Positions 54,379 through 62,821 of a DNA stretch of 64,000 nt are shown piece after piece (the stretch's first letter is position 1; every line of letters starts with the position of its first letter). Below the pieces are notes generated by a model. The model worked only from the letters and a program-made list of their open reading frames with translations, did no database searches and had not been told where the DNA came from. Location: the NCBI RefSeq assembly GCF_021245725.1, contig NZ_JAJGSX010000016.1, forward strand, positions 124,001-188,000, given 5' to 3'. This DNA is from Pseudonocardia sp. TRM90224. Lineage in GTDB: Bacteria > Actinomycetota > Actinomycetes > Mycobacteriales > Pseudonocardiaceae. A program made the translations under genes and the position numbers.

Positions 54379-55265
54379 GCTGCAATCCCCTCGAGCTTGC
54401 CCGACAGCTCAGAAACCATGTCACGGAGCTCGCGCGTCTGTGCGCGGCCCGTACCTCCGAGGATGACCGGTACCCCGTGTTCCGGGGCCGGTCCGTAGAC
54501 CGCCTTGCTATCCCGCATGGTCGTCACGAACGTGGGCACCTCCCGTGCCTCGATCCGGCTGATGACGCTGCGCTGGGCCTCGATGGGGGCACCGTTCTGG
54601 TTCTGCACCATGGTGAACACCACCGCGGCGGGCGGGCGTTCGATCGGCCCCGCCCCGCAGTCGTTGTACTGCTCGATGAACTCCTTGATCTTCAGCCCGA
54701 GCGAGTCGATCCCGTTGGTCGACAGGTAGTCGGGCTTCGTGGGGATCAGGAGGAGGTCGCTCGCCGCAACAGCGTTCTTGGCGATGAGGCCGAAGTTGGG
54801 CGCGCAGTCGATGAGTACAACGTCATAGTCGGCAAACGCTTCGTGCTGCAATCCGTCACGCAATCGGCTGTGAAGATCTCCGAAAAGTTTCTCGTCGGAG
54901 ATCAACTTCGCGGCCAGGGCGGTCTCGATGTCCGAGAGGTCGCGGTGGGCCGCGATGAGATCGAGGTGGCCACGGCTGCGTGAGAGCTTGTCGTGCACGC
55001 GCGGCGGTGACGCGATGAGGCCCATCGGGCTGTCCATCGCAGCCGGCGTGCCCACGCCGTCGTACCAGTGCTTGATGGTTCTGGAGGGCAGCAGTTCGGC
55101 CGTCCACTCGCTCTGCGTGAAGAACGAGACGGTGAGGCTGGCCTGAGCGTCGAGATCGACGAGCAGGACCTTCTGGCCTCGTGCCGCGAGTCCGGCGCCG
55201 AGGTTGGCGGTCAGGGTGGTCTTACCCACGCCGCCCTTGTGATTGATGATCGCGACGACCTTCAC
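54375..55265 (-). CDS. ParA/Soj-family ATPase
   Basis: A 296-aa ParA-type ATPase with the deviant Walker A KGGVGKT at residues 10-16, 'LLVDLDAQASLT' (A') and Walker B 'VVLIDCAPNFG'. It lacks the N-terminal HTH of plasmid-P1-type ParA. GTG 55265 is preferred because GGGAGGG lies a few bases upstream; the frame extends five codons further to 55280. The region is less G/C-rich than its surroundings. With the small partner gene it forms an orphan two-gene operon unlike chromosomal parAB, possibly plasmid- or island-derived. Confidence 0.87.
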   Translation of the reverse strand: MKVVAIINHKGGVGKTTLTANLGAGLAARGQKVLLVDLDAQASLTVSFFTQSEWTAELLPSRTIKHWYDGVGTPAAMDSPMGLIASPPRVHDKLSRSRGHLDLIAAHRDLSDIETALAAKLISDEKLFGDLHSRLRDGLQHEAFADYDVVLIDCAPNFGLIAKNAVAASDLLLIPTKPDYLSTNGIDSLGLKIKEFIEQYNDCGAGPIERPPAAVVFTMVQNQNGAPIEAQRSVISRIEAREVPTFVTTMRDSKAVYGPAPEHGVPVILGGTGRAQTRELRDMVSELSGKLEGIAA

Positions 55266-55575
55266 CGTTCTCCCTCCCATGACGCGGGCCGAACGATGCC
55301 ATACGGGTGAACCACCCCGGCACTGAGGTCGAGGCGCGCCGCATCCCCCGCTCAGGGGCGTCGAGGGGGCATATCGGGCCTGTTCGGCACCGGTTTGGAC
55401 CTTGTGGCGGGGTTCGAGTGGTGACTGTGCAGAGTGAGATAACGAGGCGGTTACGCCAAGGTGTGTTTGTCTCCGCCCGGGTGGCCCATCCAGACTTCAC
55501 TCGTCCGAGTATCAGTTTGGTGAATTCACTCCATCGGGTGATCAGGCCGCGCGATCGGCCGCCATCCTGAGGGGC
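55266..55575. other. Divergent intergenic region, parA-like / TIGR03084-like
   Basis: A 310-bp stretch between divergent starts. The middle (55420-55560) is relatively A/T-rich and should hold the promoters of both genes. I see no strong dyad, repeat or coding potential in it. Confidence 0.5.
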
Positions 55576-56370
55576 ATGCCGCCCTCCATGGACGATCTCG
55601 CCGACGACCTGGCTGCCGAGACGGCCGTGCTGCGCGCGCTCGTCGTCGACCTCGACGCCGACGGGTGGGCGGCGCCAACTCCCGCCGCCGGTTGGTCGGT
55701 GCACGACCAGATGGGCCACCTCGCCCACTTCGACGACGCCGCGGTGCGGTCCGCCGTCGAGCCCGAGGCGTTCTCGGCGGAGCTCGCCGCTGTGCTGGCG
55801 GAAGGCGGAACGGACCCCGACGAGATCGCCGCACGCTACCGCGGGCTGCCGCCGGAGGCGGTGCTCTCGTGGTTCGACGAGTCGCGCACCCGCCTGCTGG
55901 AGGTCTTCCGCGCACTCGACCCCGCCCTGCGTGTGCCCTGGTACGGCCCGCCGATGAGCGCAGCGTCGTCGCTCACCGCGCGGATCATGGAGACGTGGGC
56001 GCACGGACAGGACGTCGCCGACACCGTGGGCGTCACGCGGGAGCCGACCGACCGCCTGCGGCACGTCGCCCACATCGGTGTGCGCGCCCGCCCGTTCAGC
56101 TACGCGCTGCGCGGCAAGGAGCCGCCGTCCACGCCGGTGCGCGTGGAGCTGGTGGCGCCGGGAGGGGGGACCTGGACGTGGGGCCCCGACGACGCCGCTG
56201 ACCGCGTCACCGGCCCCGCGCTCGACTTCTGCCTGCTCGTCACGCAGCGCCGCCATCGCGACGACACGGCGCTGGAGGCGAACGGCCCGATCGCGGACGA
56301 GTGGCTGGGCATCGCCCAGGCATTTGCCGGCGCGCCAGGCGGGGGTCGCCGCGCCGGCCAGTTCGGCTAA
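55576..56370 (+). CDS. Maleylpyruvate-isomerase/DinB-like metal-binding protein (TIGR03084 type)
   Basis: A 264-aa protein of the mycothiol-dependent maleylpyruvate isomerase/DinB superfamily. The N-terminal four-helix bundle shows the metal-binding pattern: 'GWSVHDQMGHLAHFDDAAV' (first His set) and 'RIMETWAHGQDVAD' (second His). The C-terminal ~80 residues form the accessory domain 'PVRVELVAPGGGTWTWGP' typical of TIGR03084. Relatives use mycothiol or bacillithiol. Substrate unknown. ATG 55576 or ATG 55588. Confidence 0.85.
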   Translation: MPPSMDDLADDLAAETAVLRALVVDLDADGWAAPTPAAGWSVHDQMGHLAHFDDAAVRSAVEPEAFSAELAAVLAEGGTDPDEIAARYRGLPPEAVLSWFDESRTRLLEVFRALDPALRVPWYGPPMSAASSLTARIMETWAHGQDVADTVGVTREPTDRLRHVAHIGVRARPFSYALRGKEPPSTPVRVELVAPGGGTWTWGPDDAADRVTGPALDFCLLVTQRRHRDDTALEANGPIADEWLGIAQAFAGAPGGGRRAGQFG

Positions 56371-56374
56371 GGGG

Positions 56375-56542
56375 TCAGCGCGAGCGGTCGTCCTCGTAGT
56401 CGGGGACGTGCGTGCGTTGCTCCGCGACGTCGGCCTCGTCGGCCTCCAGCGGGAGGTCGGCCGCGTCGAGCTCCTCGGCCTCCTCCGGTCCGGTGGGGAC
56501 CTGCTGCTCGGCCACGTCGGCGTCGGGATCTTCGATGCCCAT
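56375..56542 (-). CDS. Small acidic protein with duplicated DADVAEQ motif
   Basis: A 55-aa ORF. The protein is highly acidic, with a duplicated motif: DPDADVAEQ near the start and EADEADVAEQ near residue 37, ending YEDDRSR. Coding character is good (G/C third positions) and the stop lies four bases past the convergent gene's end. Similar short acidic proteins with repeated 'EADA.EQ' motifs occur widely in actinobacteria, function unknown. No ribosome site is obvious before ATG 56542. Confidence 0.65.
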   Translation of the reverse strand: MGIEDPDADVAEQQVPTGPEEAEELDAADLPLEADEADVAEQRTHVPDYEDDRSR

Positions 56543-56595
56543 GGGATGGAGTGTGCCCGTCGCGGGTGCCGCTCACACCTGCCTGGCACTCGACA

Positions 56596-56865
56596 TCAGA
56601 GTGACATCGACGCGAACTCGGTGCGTTGGTGCGCGCGCAGGACGCCCACGACGCCGGCGACGGTGGCCGCGACCAGTACGGCGAGCCCGGTCAGCGTCGC
56701 GGCGTCGGGCGCCAGCAGGGGCTGGCCGCGCAGCGCCTGCCACGTGACGAGCGCGACCAGTCCGGCGTAGGAGGCGGCGCCGACGAACGGCAGCCCCGGT
56801 CCGACCCATCCTGCTGCGCTGGTTCGCCCTGCCGGTCGAGCCGGGGTGATGTGCGTGGAAGCCAC
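56596..56865 (-). CDS. Small two-helix membrane protein, unknown
   Basis: An 89-aa reading with two hydrophobic segments ('LPFVGAASYAGLVALVTW' and 'LTGLAVLVAATVAGVVGVL') and a short basic/polar tail. GTG 56865 is proposed because the frame upstream runs into type C repeat DNA. There is no recognised family, and the N-terminal ~20 residues are of low quality as coding sequence. It could be a real small membrane protein or a fortuitous frame; the helices and codon bias favour the former modestly. Confidence 0.45.
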   Translation of the reverse strand: MASTHITPARPAGRTSAAGWVGPGLPFVGAASYAGLVALVTWQALRGQPLLAPDAATLTGLAVLVAATVAGVVGVLRAHQRTEFASMSL

Positions 56866-56883
56866 CCAGGTGCACCCCGGATG

Positions 56884-56957
56884 GGTGCGGAACGCACACG
56901 TTGCCGGGAAAGCCACGTTCCCGGCCCCACGCGCCGGGAAAGCCACTTTCCCGGCAC
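56884..56957. repeat. Type C composite repeat, copy 6 (inverted, GGGAAAG variant)
   Basis: The TGCGGAACGCA dyad comes first, then two GGGAAAGCCAC-type palindromic units in the same orientation, the first with a C-to-G change in its right arm. This is the reverse order of the copies at 9967 and 17510. Confidence 0.75.
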
Positions 56958-57140
56958 CCCCTTCGGCGTCGAGTCCCCGCCTGCCGCTGCCGTTCGTTCA
57001 CCGACCCCACCGCGGCCGCACACCCGAGCGCCGCACCCAGTACGGATTCTCATCCCTCGTGGCGACCCGGAGGGCCATGACGGACCTTCCTGGCACTGCT
57101 TGGGGCCCGGCCTGCCCTGCGTCGGGGCCGGCGCGGTGGA

Positions 57141-57194
57141 CGTCAGGAAAGCCACTTTCCTGCAACGACGTTGCAGGAAAGTGGCCTTCCTGAC
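57141..57194. repeat. Type C palindromic repeat, copy 7 (CAACG-centre variant)
   Basis: One continuous 26-bp arm, GTCAGGAAAGCCACTTTCC and onward to CAACG, pairs with its complement across a 2-nt AC centre with a single mismatch. It is the longest stem of the family. It lies 45 bp downstream of the tctA stop (minus strand). Confidence 0.88.
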
Positions 57195-57239
57195 CACGCC
57201 GACCCCGCCGGGGGAGGGGGTGCGGGCTCGGGTGGCCGG

Positions 57240-58748
57240 TCAGTGGTCGGCGGGCTCGCGTTCCTTCTCCGGCCGCTTCACGAACTTGCGCGCGATCGGG
57301 ACGAGCAGCAGCACGAGGATCGCGAGGTAGACGATCACCGCCAGCGGCGTGGAGACGAGCGTGAGCCAGTCGCCGTCGGCGATCTGCAGCGCACGGCGCA
57401 GCTGCAGCTCGGCGTCCGGGCCGAGGATCACCCCGAGCACCGCGGGCAGCACCGGCAGCCCGTAGCGGCGCATGAAGAACCCGATCACGCCGATCACCAG
57501 CAGCACGATCAGGTCGACCGGCTGCCCGCTGACCGCGTACGCCCCGACGCAGGCGAAGAACAGGATCCCCGCGTACAGGTACGGCCGCGGGATGCGCAGC
57601 AGCTTCGCCCAGACCGGCGCGAGCGGCAGGTTGAGCACGAGCAGCAGCACCAGCCCGATGAACAGGCTCGCGATCAGCGTCCACACCAGCTGCGACTCGC
57701 GCTGGAACAGCAGCGGGCCCGGCTGGATGCCGAACTGCTGGAACGCCGCCAGCATCACCGCGGCCGTCGCCGTCGTCGGCAGGCCGATCGTCAGCATCGC
57801 GGTGAGCGTGCCCGCCGAGGACGCGCTGGACGCCGACTCCGGTCCGGCCACCCCCTCGATCGCGCCCTTGCCGAACTCGTCGCGACGGCGCGAGAGCCGC
57901 CGCTCGAGCACGTACGACAGGAACGTCGGGATCTCCGCGCCACCGGCGGGGATCGCGCCGAACGGGAACCCGATGAGCGGCCCGCGCAGCCACGGCTTCC
58001 AGGTGCGCCGCAGGTCGTCGGAGCCGAGCCAGGGCTGGCCGACCGGGATGACCTCCTGCTCGGTGCGCCGCAGGTGCGCGGCCACCCACAGCGCCTCGCC
58101 GACGGCGAAGATGCCGACCGCGACGATCACGACGTCGATGCCGTCGGCGAGCTGCGGGATGCCGAACGTGAGCCGCTGCGACCCGGTCAGGGGGTCGAGC
58201 CCGACCAACCCGATCGCGAGCCCGATCGCGAGCGACGCGAACCCGCGCACCCGCGAGCTGCCCAGCACCGACGTCACGGCGACGAACGCCAGCACCATCA
58301 CGGCGAAGTAGTCGGGCGCGCCGATGCCGACGGCGAGGCCCGCGACCAGCGGCGCGAGCAGCACCAGCAGGATCGTGCCGATCATGCCGCCGACGAAGTG
58401 CCCGATCGCGGCCGCGGCGAGCGCCTGCGGCCCACGCCCCGATCTCGCCATCGGGTTGCCCTCGATCGCGGCCACCACCGCCGCGCTCTCACCGGGCGTG
58501 TTGAGCAGGATCGACGTCGTCGAGCCGCCGAACATGCCGCCGAAGTAGATGCCGGCGAACATGATGAACGCCCCGGTGGGGTCGAACGCGTACGTGACCG
58601 GCAGCAGCAGCGCCAGCGCCATCGCCGGCCCGATGCCGGGCAGCACGCCGATCGCCGTGCCGAGCAGCACGCCGATCGCGGCGAACAGCAGGTTGGTGGG
58701 TGTCAGCGCGTGGCCGAACCCGTCCATCAGCGAGCTGAACGTGTCCAT
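57240..58748 (-). CDS. tctA: Tripartite tricarboxylate transporter, large membrane subunit
   Basis: A 502-aa TctA permease with about 11-12 hydrophobic segments. The opening '[30 protein letters not shown]' is the family signature, and '[24 protein letters not shown]' with '[18 protein letters not shown]' are further conserved blocks. It imports citrate or other carboxylates together with TctB and the binding protein TctC. Its start follows the tctB stop by one base. Confidence 0.95.
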   Translation of the reverse strand: MDTFSSLMDGFGHALTPTNLLFAAIGVLLGTAIGVLPGIGPAMALALLLPVTYAFDPTGAFIMFAGIYFGGMFGGSTTSILLNTPGESAAVVAAIEGNPMARSGRGPQALAAAAIGHFVGGMIGTILLVLLAPLVAGLAVGIGAPDYFAVMVLAFVAVTSVLGSSRVRGFASLAIGLAIGLVGLDPLTGSQRLTFGIPQLADGIDVVIVAVGIFAVGEALWVAAHLRRTEQEVIPVGQPWLGSDDLRRTWKPWLRGPLIGFPFGAIPAGGAEIPTFLSYVLERRLSRRRDEFGKGAIEGVAGPESASSASSAGTLTAMLTIGLPTTATAAVMLAAFQQFGIQPGPLLFQRESQLVWTLIASLFIGLVLLLVLNLPLAPVWAKLLRIPRPYLYAGILFFACVGAYAVSGQPVDLIVLLVIGVIGFFMRRYGLPVLPAVLGVILGPDAELQLRRALQIADGDWLTLVSTPLAVIVYLAILVLLLVPIARKFVKRPEKEREPADH

Positions 58749-58749
58749 G

Positions 58750-59262
58750 TCAGATCAGTCCCATCAGCGGGCCGCCGGGGAGGTCGACGCCGAGCAGCGT
58801 GTCGAACACGAACCACGTGACCAGCGAGACGCCCGCGGCGATCAGCGGGTCGCGCGGGATCTCGCGGGAGCCGAGCGAGTAGGTCGCCCCCCAGAACAGC
58901 GCCATGCCGGCGAGCGGCCAGCCGATCAGCGGGATCAGCACGGCGGTGGCCACCAGCACGCCGGCCAGCATCAGCACCGTGCGCTTGTCGCTCGGGTGGG
59001 TCAGGTCGATGTCGTCGCCGCTCTCGGCCTCACCCTTGCCGCCGCGCAGCACGTCGAGCGTCAGCAGCACGGCGAGCAGCAGCAGGAGCATCCCGACGCC
59101 GAGCGGGACGGCGTGCGGCCCGAGCGGGTCGGACGACGAGCCGCCGCCGCGGGTCTCCAACAGCGTGTTGCCGAGCACGAGGGCGCCTGCGGCGAACAGG
59201 AACGCCGAGATGCCCAGCTCGGAGTGGTCCTTCAGCCATGTCCTGTCGATCGGTGCGCTCAT
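58750..59262 (-). CDS. tctB: Tripartite tricarboxylate transporter, small membrane subunit
   Basis: A 170-aa membrane protein with four hydrophobic segments and a long polar loop between the second and third ('[20 protein letters not shown]'), the usual TctB form. ATG 59262 shares a base with the tctC stop (TGATG). TctB sequences are poorly conserved, so the call rests on topology, length and position between tctC and tctA. Confidence 0.88.
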   Translation of the reverse strand: MSAPIDRTWLKDHSELGISAFLFAAGALVLGNTLLETRGGGSSSDPLGPHAVPLGVGMLLLLLAVLLTLDVLRGGKGEAESGDDIDLTHPSDKRTVLMLAGVLVATAVLIPLIGWPLAGMALFWGATYSLGSREIPRDPLIAAGVSLVTWFVFDTLLGVDLPGGPLMGLI

Positions 59263-60287
59263 CAGGCCAGCCCCAGCTCTCGGAGGATCTTGGCGACGCG
59301 GTCGTTCTCCGCCGCGAGGAACGTCCCGAACCGGTCGGCGGGCAGGAACGCGTCGGTCCAGCCGTTGCGCTCGAGCGCCTCCTTCCACTCCGGGGTGTCG
59401 TGCAGCGCGACGAACGCGTCGACGAGCTCACGGGTCTGGTTCGCGTCGAGGCCCGGAGGCGCGACGATGCCGCGCCAGTTGGTGAACTCCATGTCGACGC
59501 CCGATTCCTTGAGCGTCGGGGCGTCGATGCCTTCGACCCGCTCCGGTGCGGTGACGGCCAGCACGCGCAGCTCACCGGCCTCGATCTGGTCGCGGTACTC
59601 GGAGATGCCGGACGTGCCGAACGCGACCTTGTTGCCGAGCACCGCGGCGAGCAGCTCGCCGCCGCCGTCGTAGGGGATGTAGTTGACGGCCTTCGGCTCG
59701 ATGCCGGCCGCCTTCGCGAACAGCATCGGGGCCAGGTGGTCGGGGCCGCCGGGGGACGACCCGCCGCCGACCGGCACGCCGCCGGGGTTCGCCTTCCACG
59801 CGGCGATCAGCTGGTCGATGGTCTTGAACTGGGAGTCCTTGCCGACGACGACGATCTCCGACTCCTGGGTCAGCCGCGCGATGGGCGTGACGTCGGCGAG
59901 GGTCGCGGGCGAGTCGTTGGTGTAGACGCTGCCGACGACACCGAGGCCCATCGACATGACCAGCCGATCGTTGCCCGACTCGTTCACCGTCCGGCCGAGC
60001 CCGACCGTGCCGCCCGCGCCCGGCAGGTTGAACACCTCGATCGAGCCGCTGACCCCCGAATCCTCCATCGCCTTCGCCGCCGTGCGAGCGGTGATGTCGT
60101 AGCCGCCGCCGGGCGCGTTGGGGACGAGGAAGCGCAGGCCGCGCAGCTGGGTGCCGTCGGTGCCCCCGGAGAGGCTCCCGATCAGCGGCGGGATCAGCAG
60201 CAGCGCGGCGATCGCCGCGACGATCGCGGTCCACGCCCGGGCGCCGCGCTTGGGCGCCGCCCGCTCGGGTTCGGTCCGGGTGACCAT
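59262..60287 (-). CDS. tctC: Tripartite tricarboxylate transporter substrate-binding protein
   Basis: A 341-aa extracytoplasmic receptor of the Bug/TctC family. An N-terminal hydrophobic segment (~residues 19-40) anchors or exports it; no lipobox is seen. 'LRFLVPNAPGGGYDITARTAAKAME' is the signature region, with 'NLPGAGGTVGL' and 'PYDGGGELLAAVLG' following. ATG 60287 has GAGGAGG five bases upstream. It is divergent from a CitA/CitB-like two-component system, presumably its regulator. Confidence 0.92.
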   Translation of the reverse strand: MVTRTEPERAAPKRGARAWTAIVAAIAALLLIPPLIGSLSGGTDGTQLRGLRFLVPNAPGGGYDITARTAAKAMEDSGVSGSIEVFNLPGAGGTVGLGRTVNESGNDRLVMSMGLGVVGSVYTNDSPATLADVTPIARLTQESEIVVVGKDSQFKTIDQLIAAWKANPGGVPVGGGSSPGGPDHLAPMLFAKAAGIEPKAVNYIPYDGGGELLAAVLGNKVAFGTSGISEYRDQIEAGELRVLAVTAPERVEGIDAPTLKESGVDMEFTNWRGIVAPPGLDANQTRELVDAFVALHDTPEWKEALERNGWTDAFLPADRFGTFLAAENDRVAKILRELGLA

Positions 60288-60357
60288 GGCGGCCTCCTCG
60301 TCGAGGTGTGGTGCCGGTCATGATGCGGCCGGGGCGCGCGGTTGTCTGCGTTCGACG

Positions 60358-60389
60358 CACAACGGTCGTTGTGGTCGTAATGGTCGTGT
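60358..60389. promoter_or_regulatory. Dyad and triple 9-bp direct repeat between tctC and sensor kinase
   Basis: CACAACG-GT-CGTTGTG (60358-60373) is a perfect 7-bp dyad. It overlaps three consecutive 9-mers, CGGTCGTTG, TGGTCGTAA and TGGTCGTGT (60363-60389). This is a good candidate binding site for the CitB-like response regulator in the 201-bp divergent region. Confidence 0.5.
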
Positions 60390-60488
60390 TGCACCGGCGT
60401 GCTCTTCCCGCGTCCGTTCTTGCGTCTGGGCAGGTCGCCGTCTCGCTGCCGCGTTGAACTGGCGCTTCGGTGGTGCCACGCTGCCGCG

Positions 60489-62078
60489 GTGGCTCGTACG
60501 CTGGCTCGGCAGTTCCTCGTCTGGCAGCTGGCCGTGGTCGTGCTGCTGCTCGGCGCGGTGGCGGTCGTCGCCGTCGTGCAGCAGAACGCCGCGTTCCGGG
60601 AGACGCAGGGCCGACGGGTGCTGTCGGTCGCGGAGGACGTCGCGTCGATGATCGCCGTCCGCGAGAGCCTCGAGCGTCGCCACTTCGACCCGCTACCGGG
60701 GCTCGCCACCAGCGCGCGCAACATCTCCGGCGCCGACGAGGTCGTCATCGTCGACTCCGACGGCATCGCCCGCACCGCCGACGACCCCGCGCTCGTCGGC
60801 ACCCGCTACGACCTGGGCGACAGCACGGCGCTGCAGGGCAGGTCGTGGACGGGCAACCCGGACGGGCGGACCGTCATCGCGCACGTCCCGGTGATGTCGC
60901 AGGAGACCCAGAGCCTGATCGGGATCGTGGCGGTCAGCGCGCAGGCACCCTCGCTGCTGGACGGGCTCGCGGCCGCGCCCGGGCCGACGGTCGCGTTGCT
61001 GGGGGTGGCGCTCGTGCTCGGGGTGGTCGGCTCGCTGCTGCTGGCCAGGCACGTCCGGCGGCAGACGCTCGGACTGGAGCCCGCCGAGATCGTCGAGCTG
61101 GTCCAGCGTCGTGAAGCGATGCTGCTCGGGGTGAAGGAGGGTGTGGTCGGGCTGGACCGGGCGCACCGGGTCACGCTGCTCAACCAGGCCGCGCGCGACC
61201 TGCTCGGCCCGATCGAGGTCGGCGCCGACGTCGCGACCGCAGGGCTGGACGAGCGGCTGCGCGACGTGCTGATCGGCGCCTCGGTCGGCGAGGACCAGCT
61301 GGTGCTGCGCGGCTCGACGGTGCTCGTGCTGAACCGGATGCCGGTGGTCGTGCACGGCGAGCAGGTCGGTGCCGTCGTCACACTGCGCGATCGCACCGAG
61401 CTCGCGACGCTAGAACACCGCCTGGACGCGTCGCGGCACGTCACCGACACGCTGCGCGCGCAGACGCACGAGTTCACCAACCGCCTGCACACCATCGCCG
61501 GGCTCACCGAGCTGGGCGAGCACGACGAGGTGCGCCGGTTCGTCGCCGACATCGTCGCCGGGAGCGACCAGTGGCGCCGCGACGTCACCGCCAGGGTCGC
61601 CGACGCCGCGGCGGCTGCGCTGCTGGTCGCGAAGGCGAGTCTCGCTACGGAACGCAACGTCGAGCTGCGGCTCGTCCCGGGCACGACGCTGGGCGCCCAC
61701 CACGACCCGGCGCTCTCGGCGGACCTGGTGACGGTCGTCGGCAACCTCGTCGACAACGCCCTCGACGCCGTGGCCGCGGGCGTCCCGCCGCGTTGGGTCG
61801 AGATCGGGATCGAGGGACCGGACAGCGGCGCCGTGCGGGTCACCGTCCGCGACTCGGGACCGGGGGTGGCGTCGGAGCTGGCCGAGGAGGTCTTCCGGCA
61901 CGGCTTCACCACCAAGGCGGCCGACGAGCCCGGCGGGCGTGGGCTCGGGCTCGCGCTCACGCGGCAGGTGTGCCTGCGCCGCGGCGGCAGCATCACCGTC
62001 CACAATGACTCCGGCGCCGTCTTCACCGCGGTGCTGCCGCTGGTCGACGCTCCGATCGATGCGGAGGTCGCGGTCTGA
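60489..62078 (+). CDS. Sensor histidine kinase, CitA/DcuS family
   Basis: A 529-aa membrane kinase. Two helices (~10-32 and ~170-190) bracket an extracytoplasmic PDC/CACHE-like sensor domain ('SGADEVVIVDSDGIARTADDPALVGTRY'). A cytoplasmic PAS domain follows, then the phospho-acceptor His near residue 327 in 'RAQTHEFTNRLHTIAGL'. The ATPase has N-box 'NLVDNALDAV', 'DSGPGV' and 'GRGLGLAL'. CitA-type kinases sense di- and tricarboxylates directly, fitting the divergent tct transporter. GTG 60489 is the most likely start but lacks a strong ribosome site. Confidence 0.92.
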   Translation: MARTLARQFLVWQLAVVVLLLGAVAVVAVVQQNAAFRETQGRRVLSVAEDVASMIAVRESLERRHFDPLPGLATSARNISGADEVVIVDSDGIARTADDPALVGTRYDLGDSTALQGRSWTGNPDGRTVIAHVPVMSQETQSLIGIVAVSAQAPSLLDGLAAAPGPTVALLGVALVLGVVGSLLLARHVRRQTLGLEPAEIVELVQRREAMLLGVKEGVVGLDRAHRVTLLNQAARDLLGPIEVGADVATAGLDERLRDVLIGASVGEDQLVLRGSTVLVLNRMPVVVHGEQVGAVVTLRDRTELATLEHRLDASRHVTDTLRAQTHEFTNRLHTIAGLTELGEHDEVRRFVADIVAGSDQWRRDVTARVADAAAAALLVAKASLATERNVELRLVPGTTLGAHHDPALSADLVTVVGNLVDNALDAVAAGVPPRWVEIGIEGPDSGAVRVTVRDSGPGVASELAEEVFRHGFTTKAADEPGGRGLGLALTRQVCLRRGGSITVHNDSGAVFTAVLPLVDAPIDAEVAV

Positions 62079-62746
62079 TGCGGGTGCTCGTCGTCGACGA
62101 CGACTTCATGGTCGCCCGCGTGCACAGCGGCTACGTCCAGCGCATCCCCGGCTGCACGGTCGTGGGTGTGGCGCACTCCGGCGTCGATGCACTGGAGCAG
62201 GCCGCCGCGCTGCGCCCCGACCTGGTGCTGCTGGACGTCTACCTGCCCGACATGTCCGGCATCGACGTCCTGCGGCGACTGCGCACCGGCGCGCCCGACG
62301 ACCCGTTCGTGCTGGTCATCACGGCCGCTGACGACACCGCGACGGTCACCGCGGCACTGCACGGCGGCGCGGCGCACTACCTGGTCAAGCCGTTCGAGTC
62401 GAAGGCGCTGCAGGAGCAGGTCGAGCGGGTGATCAAGGTGCGCGGGCGGCTCGCCGGCCTGGATCGAGCCGGGCAGGAGGACATCGACGCGTTCTTCGGC
62501 GGGCGCCCCGCCGGTGCCGCCCGGCTGCCGAAGGGGCTGACCGCGCCCACCGCGCAGCTCGTCGAGGAGGTGCTGCGCGGGCACGACGGCGACCTCTCGG
62601 CGTCGGAGTGCGCGGAGCGGGCCGAGCTGTCGCGGGTGAGCGCGCGGCGCTACCTGGAGCACTTCGTCCAGCAGGGCACGGTGACGGTGCGCCTGCGCTA
62701 CGGCGGCACCGGCCGTCCGGAACGCCGCTACCGCTGGACGGGCTGA
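62078..62746 (+). CDS. Response regulator, CitB/DcuR family
   Basis: A 222-aa regulator. The receiver domain has the acidic cluster 'VDDD', phospho-acceptor Asp53 in 'LLDVYLPDMSG' and the conserved Lys in 'YLVKPFE'. The C-terminal part ('TAQLVEEVLRGHDGDLSASE' and 'LSRVSARRYLEHFVQQGTV') is the winged-helix DNA-binding domain of CitB-type regulators. The ATG overlaps the kinase stop (TGATG). It probably activates tctCBA in response to an external carboxylate. Confidence 0.93.
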   Translation: MRVLVVDDDFMVARVHSGYVQRIPGCTVVGVAHSGVDALEQAAALRPDLVLLDVYLPDMSGIDVLRRLRTGAPDDPFVLVITAADDTATVTAALHGGAAHYLVKPFESKALQEQVERVIKVRGRLAGLDRAGQEDIDAFFGGRPAGAARLPKGLTAPTAQLVEEVLRGHDGDLSASECAERAELSRVSARRYLEHFVQQGTVTVRLRYGGTGRPERRYRWTG

Positions 62747-62817
62747 AAGTTCCCCACCGTTTTGCCAACCTGCACACCCAAAAGGGGGTGCAAGTTGGCA
62801 AAACGGTGGGGAAGTTC
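62747..62817. repeat. Type A hairpin repeat, copy 5
   Basis: Arms AGTTCCCCACCGTTTTGCC and GGCAAAACGGTGGGGAA, loop TGCACACCC...GTGCA. It begins at the base after the response-regulator stop and ends four bases before the stop of the convergent hydrolase gene. Confidence 0.88.
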
Positions 62818-62821
62818 GGGC

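Larger units (their letters stand above)
56866..57239. other. Gene-free interval with two type C repeat loci
   Basis: This 374-bp gap contains type C material at 56884-56957 (inverted relative to copies 1 and 3) and 57141-57194. Between them, 57047-57105 resembles the distal repeat tail at 17660-17725. No intact gene seen. Confidence 0.6.
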
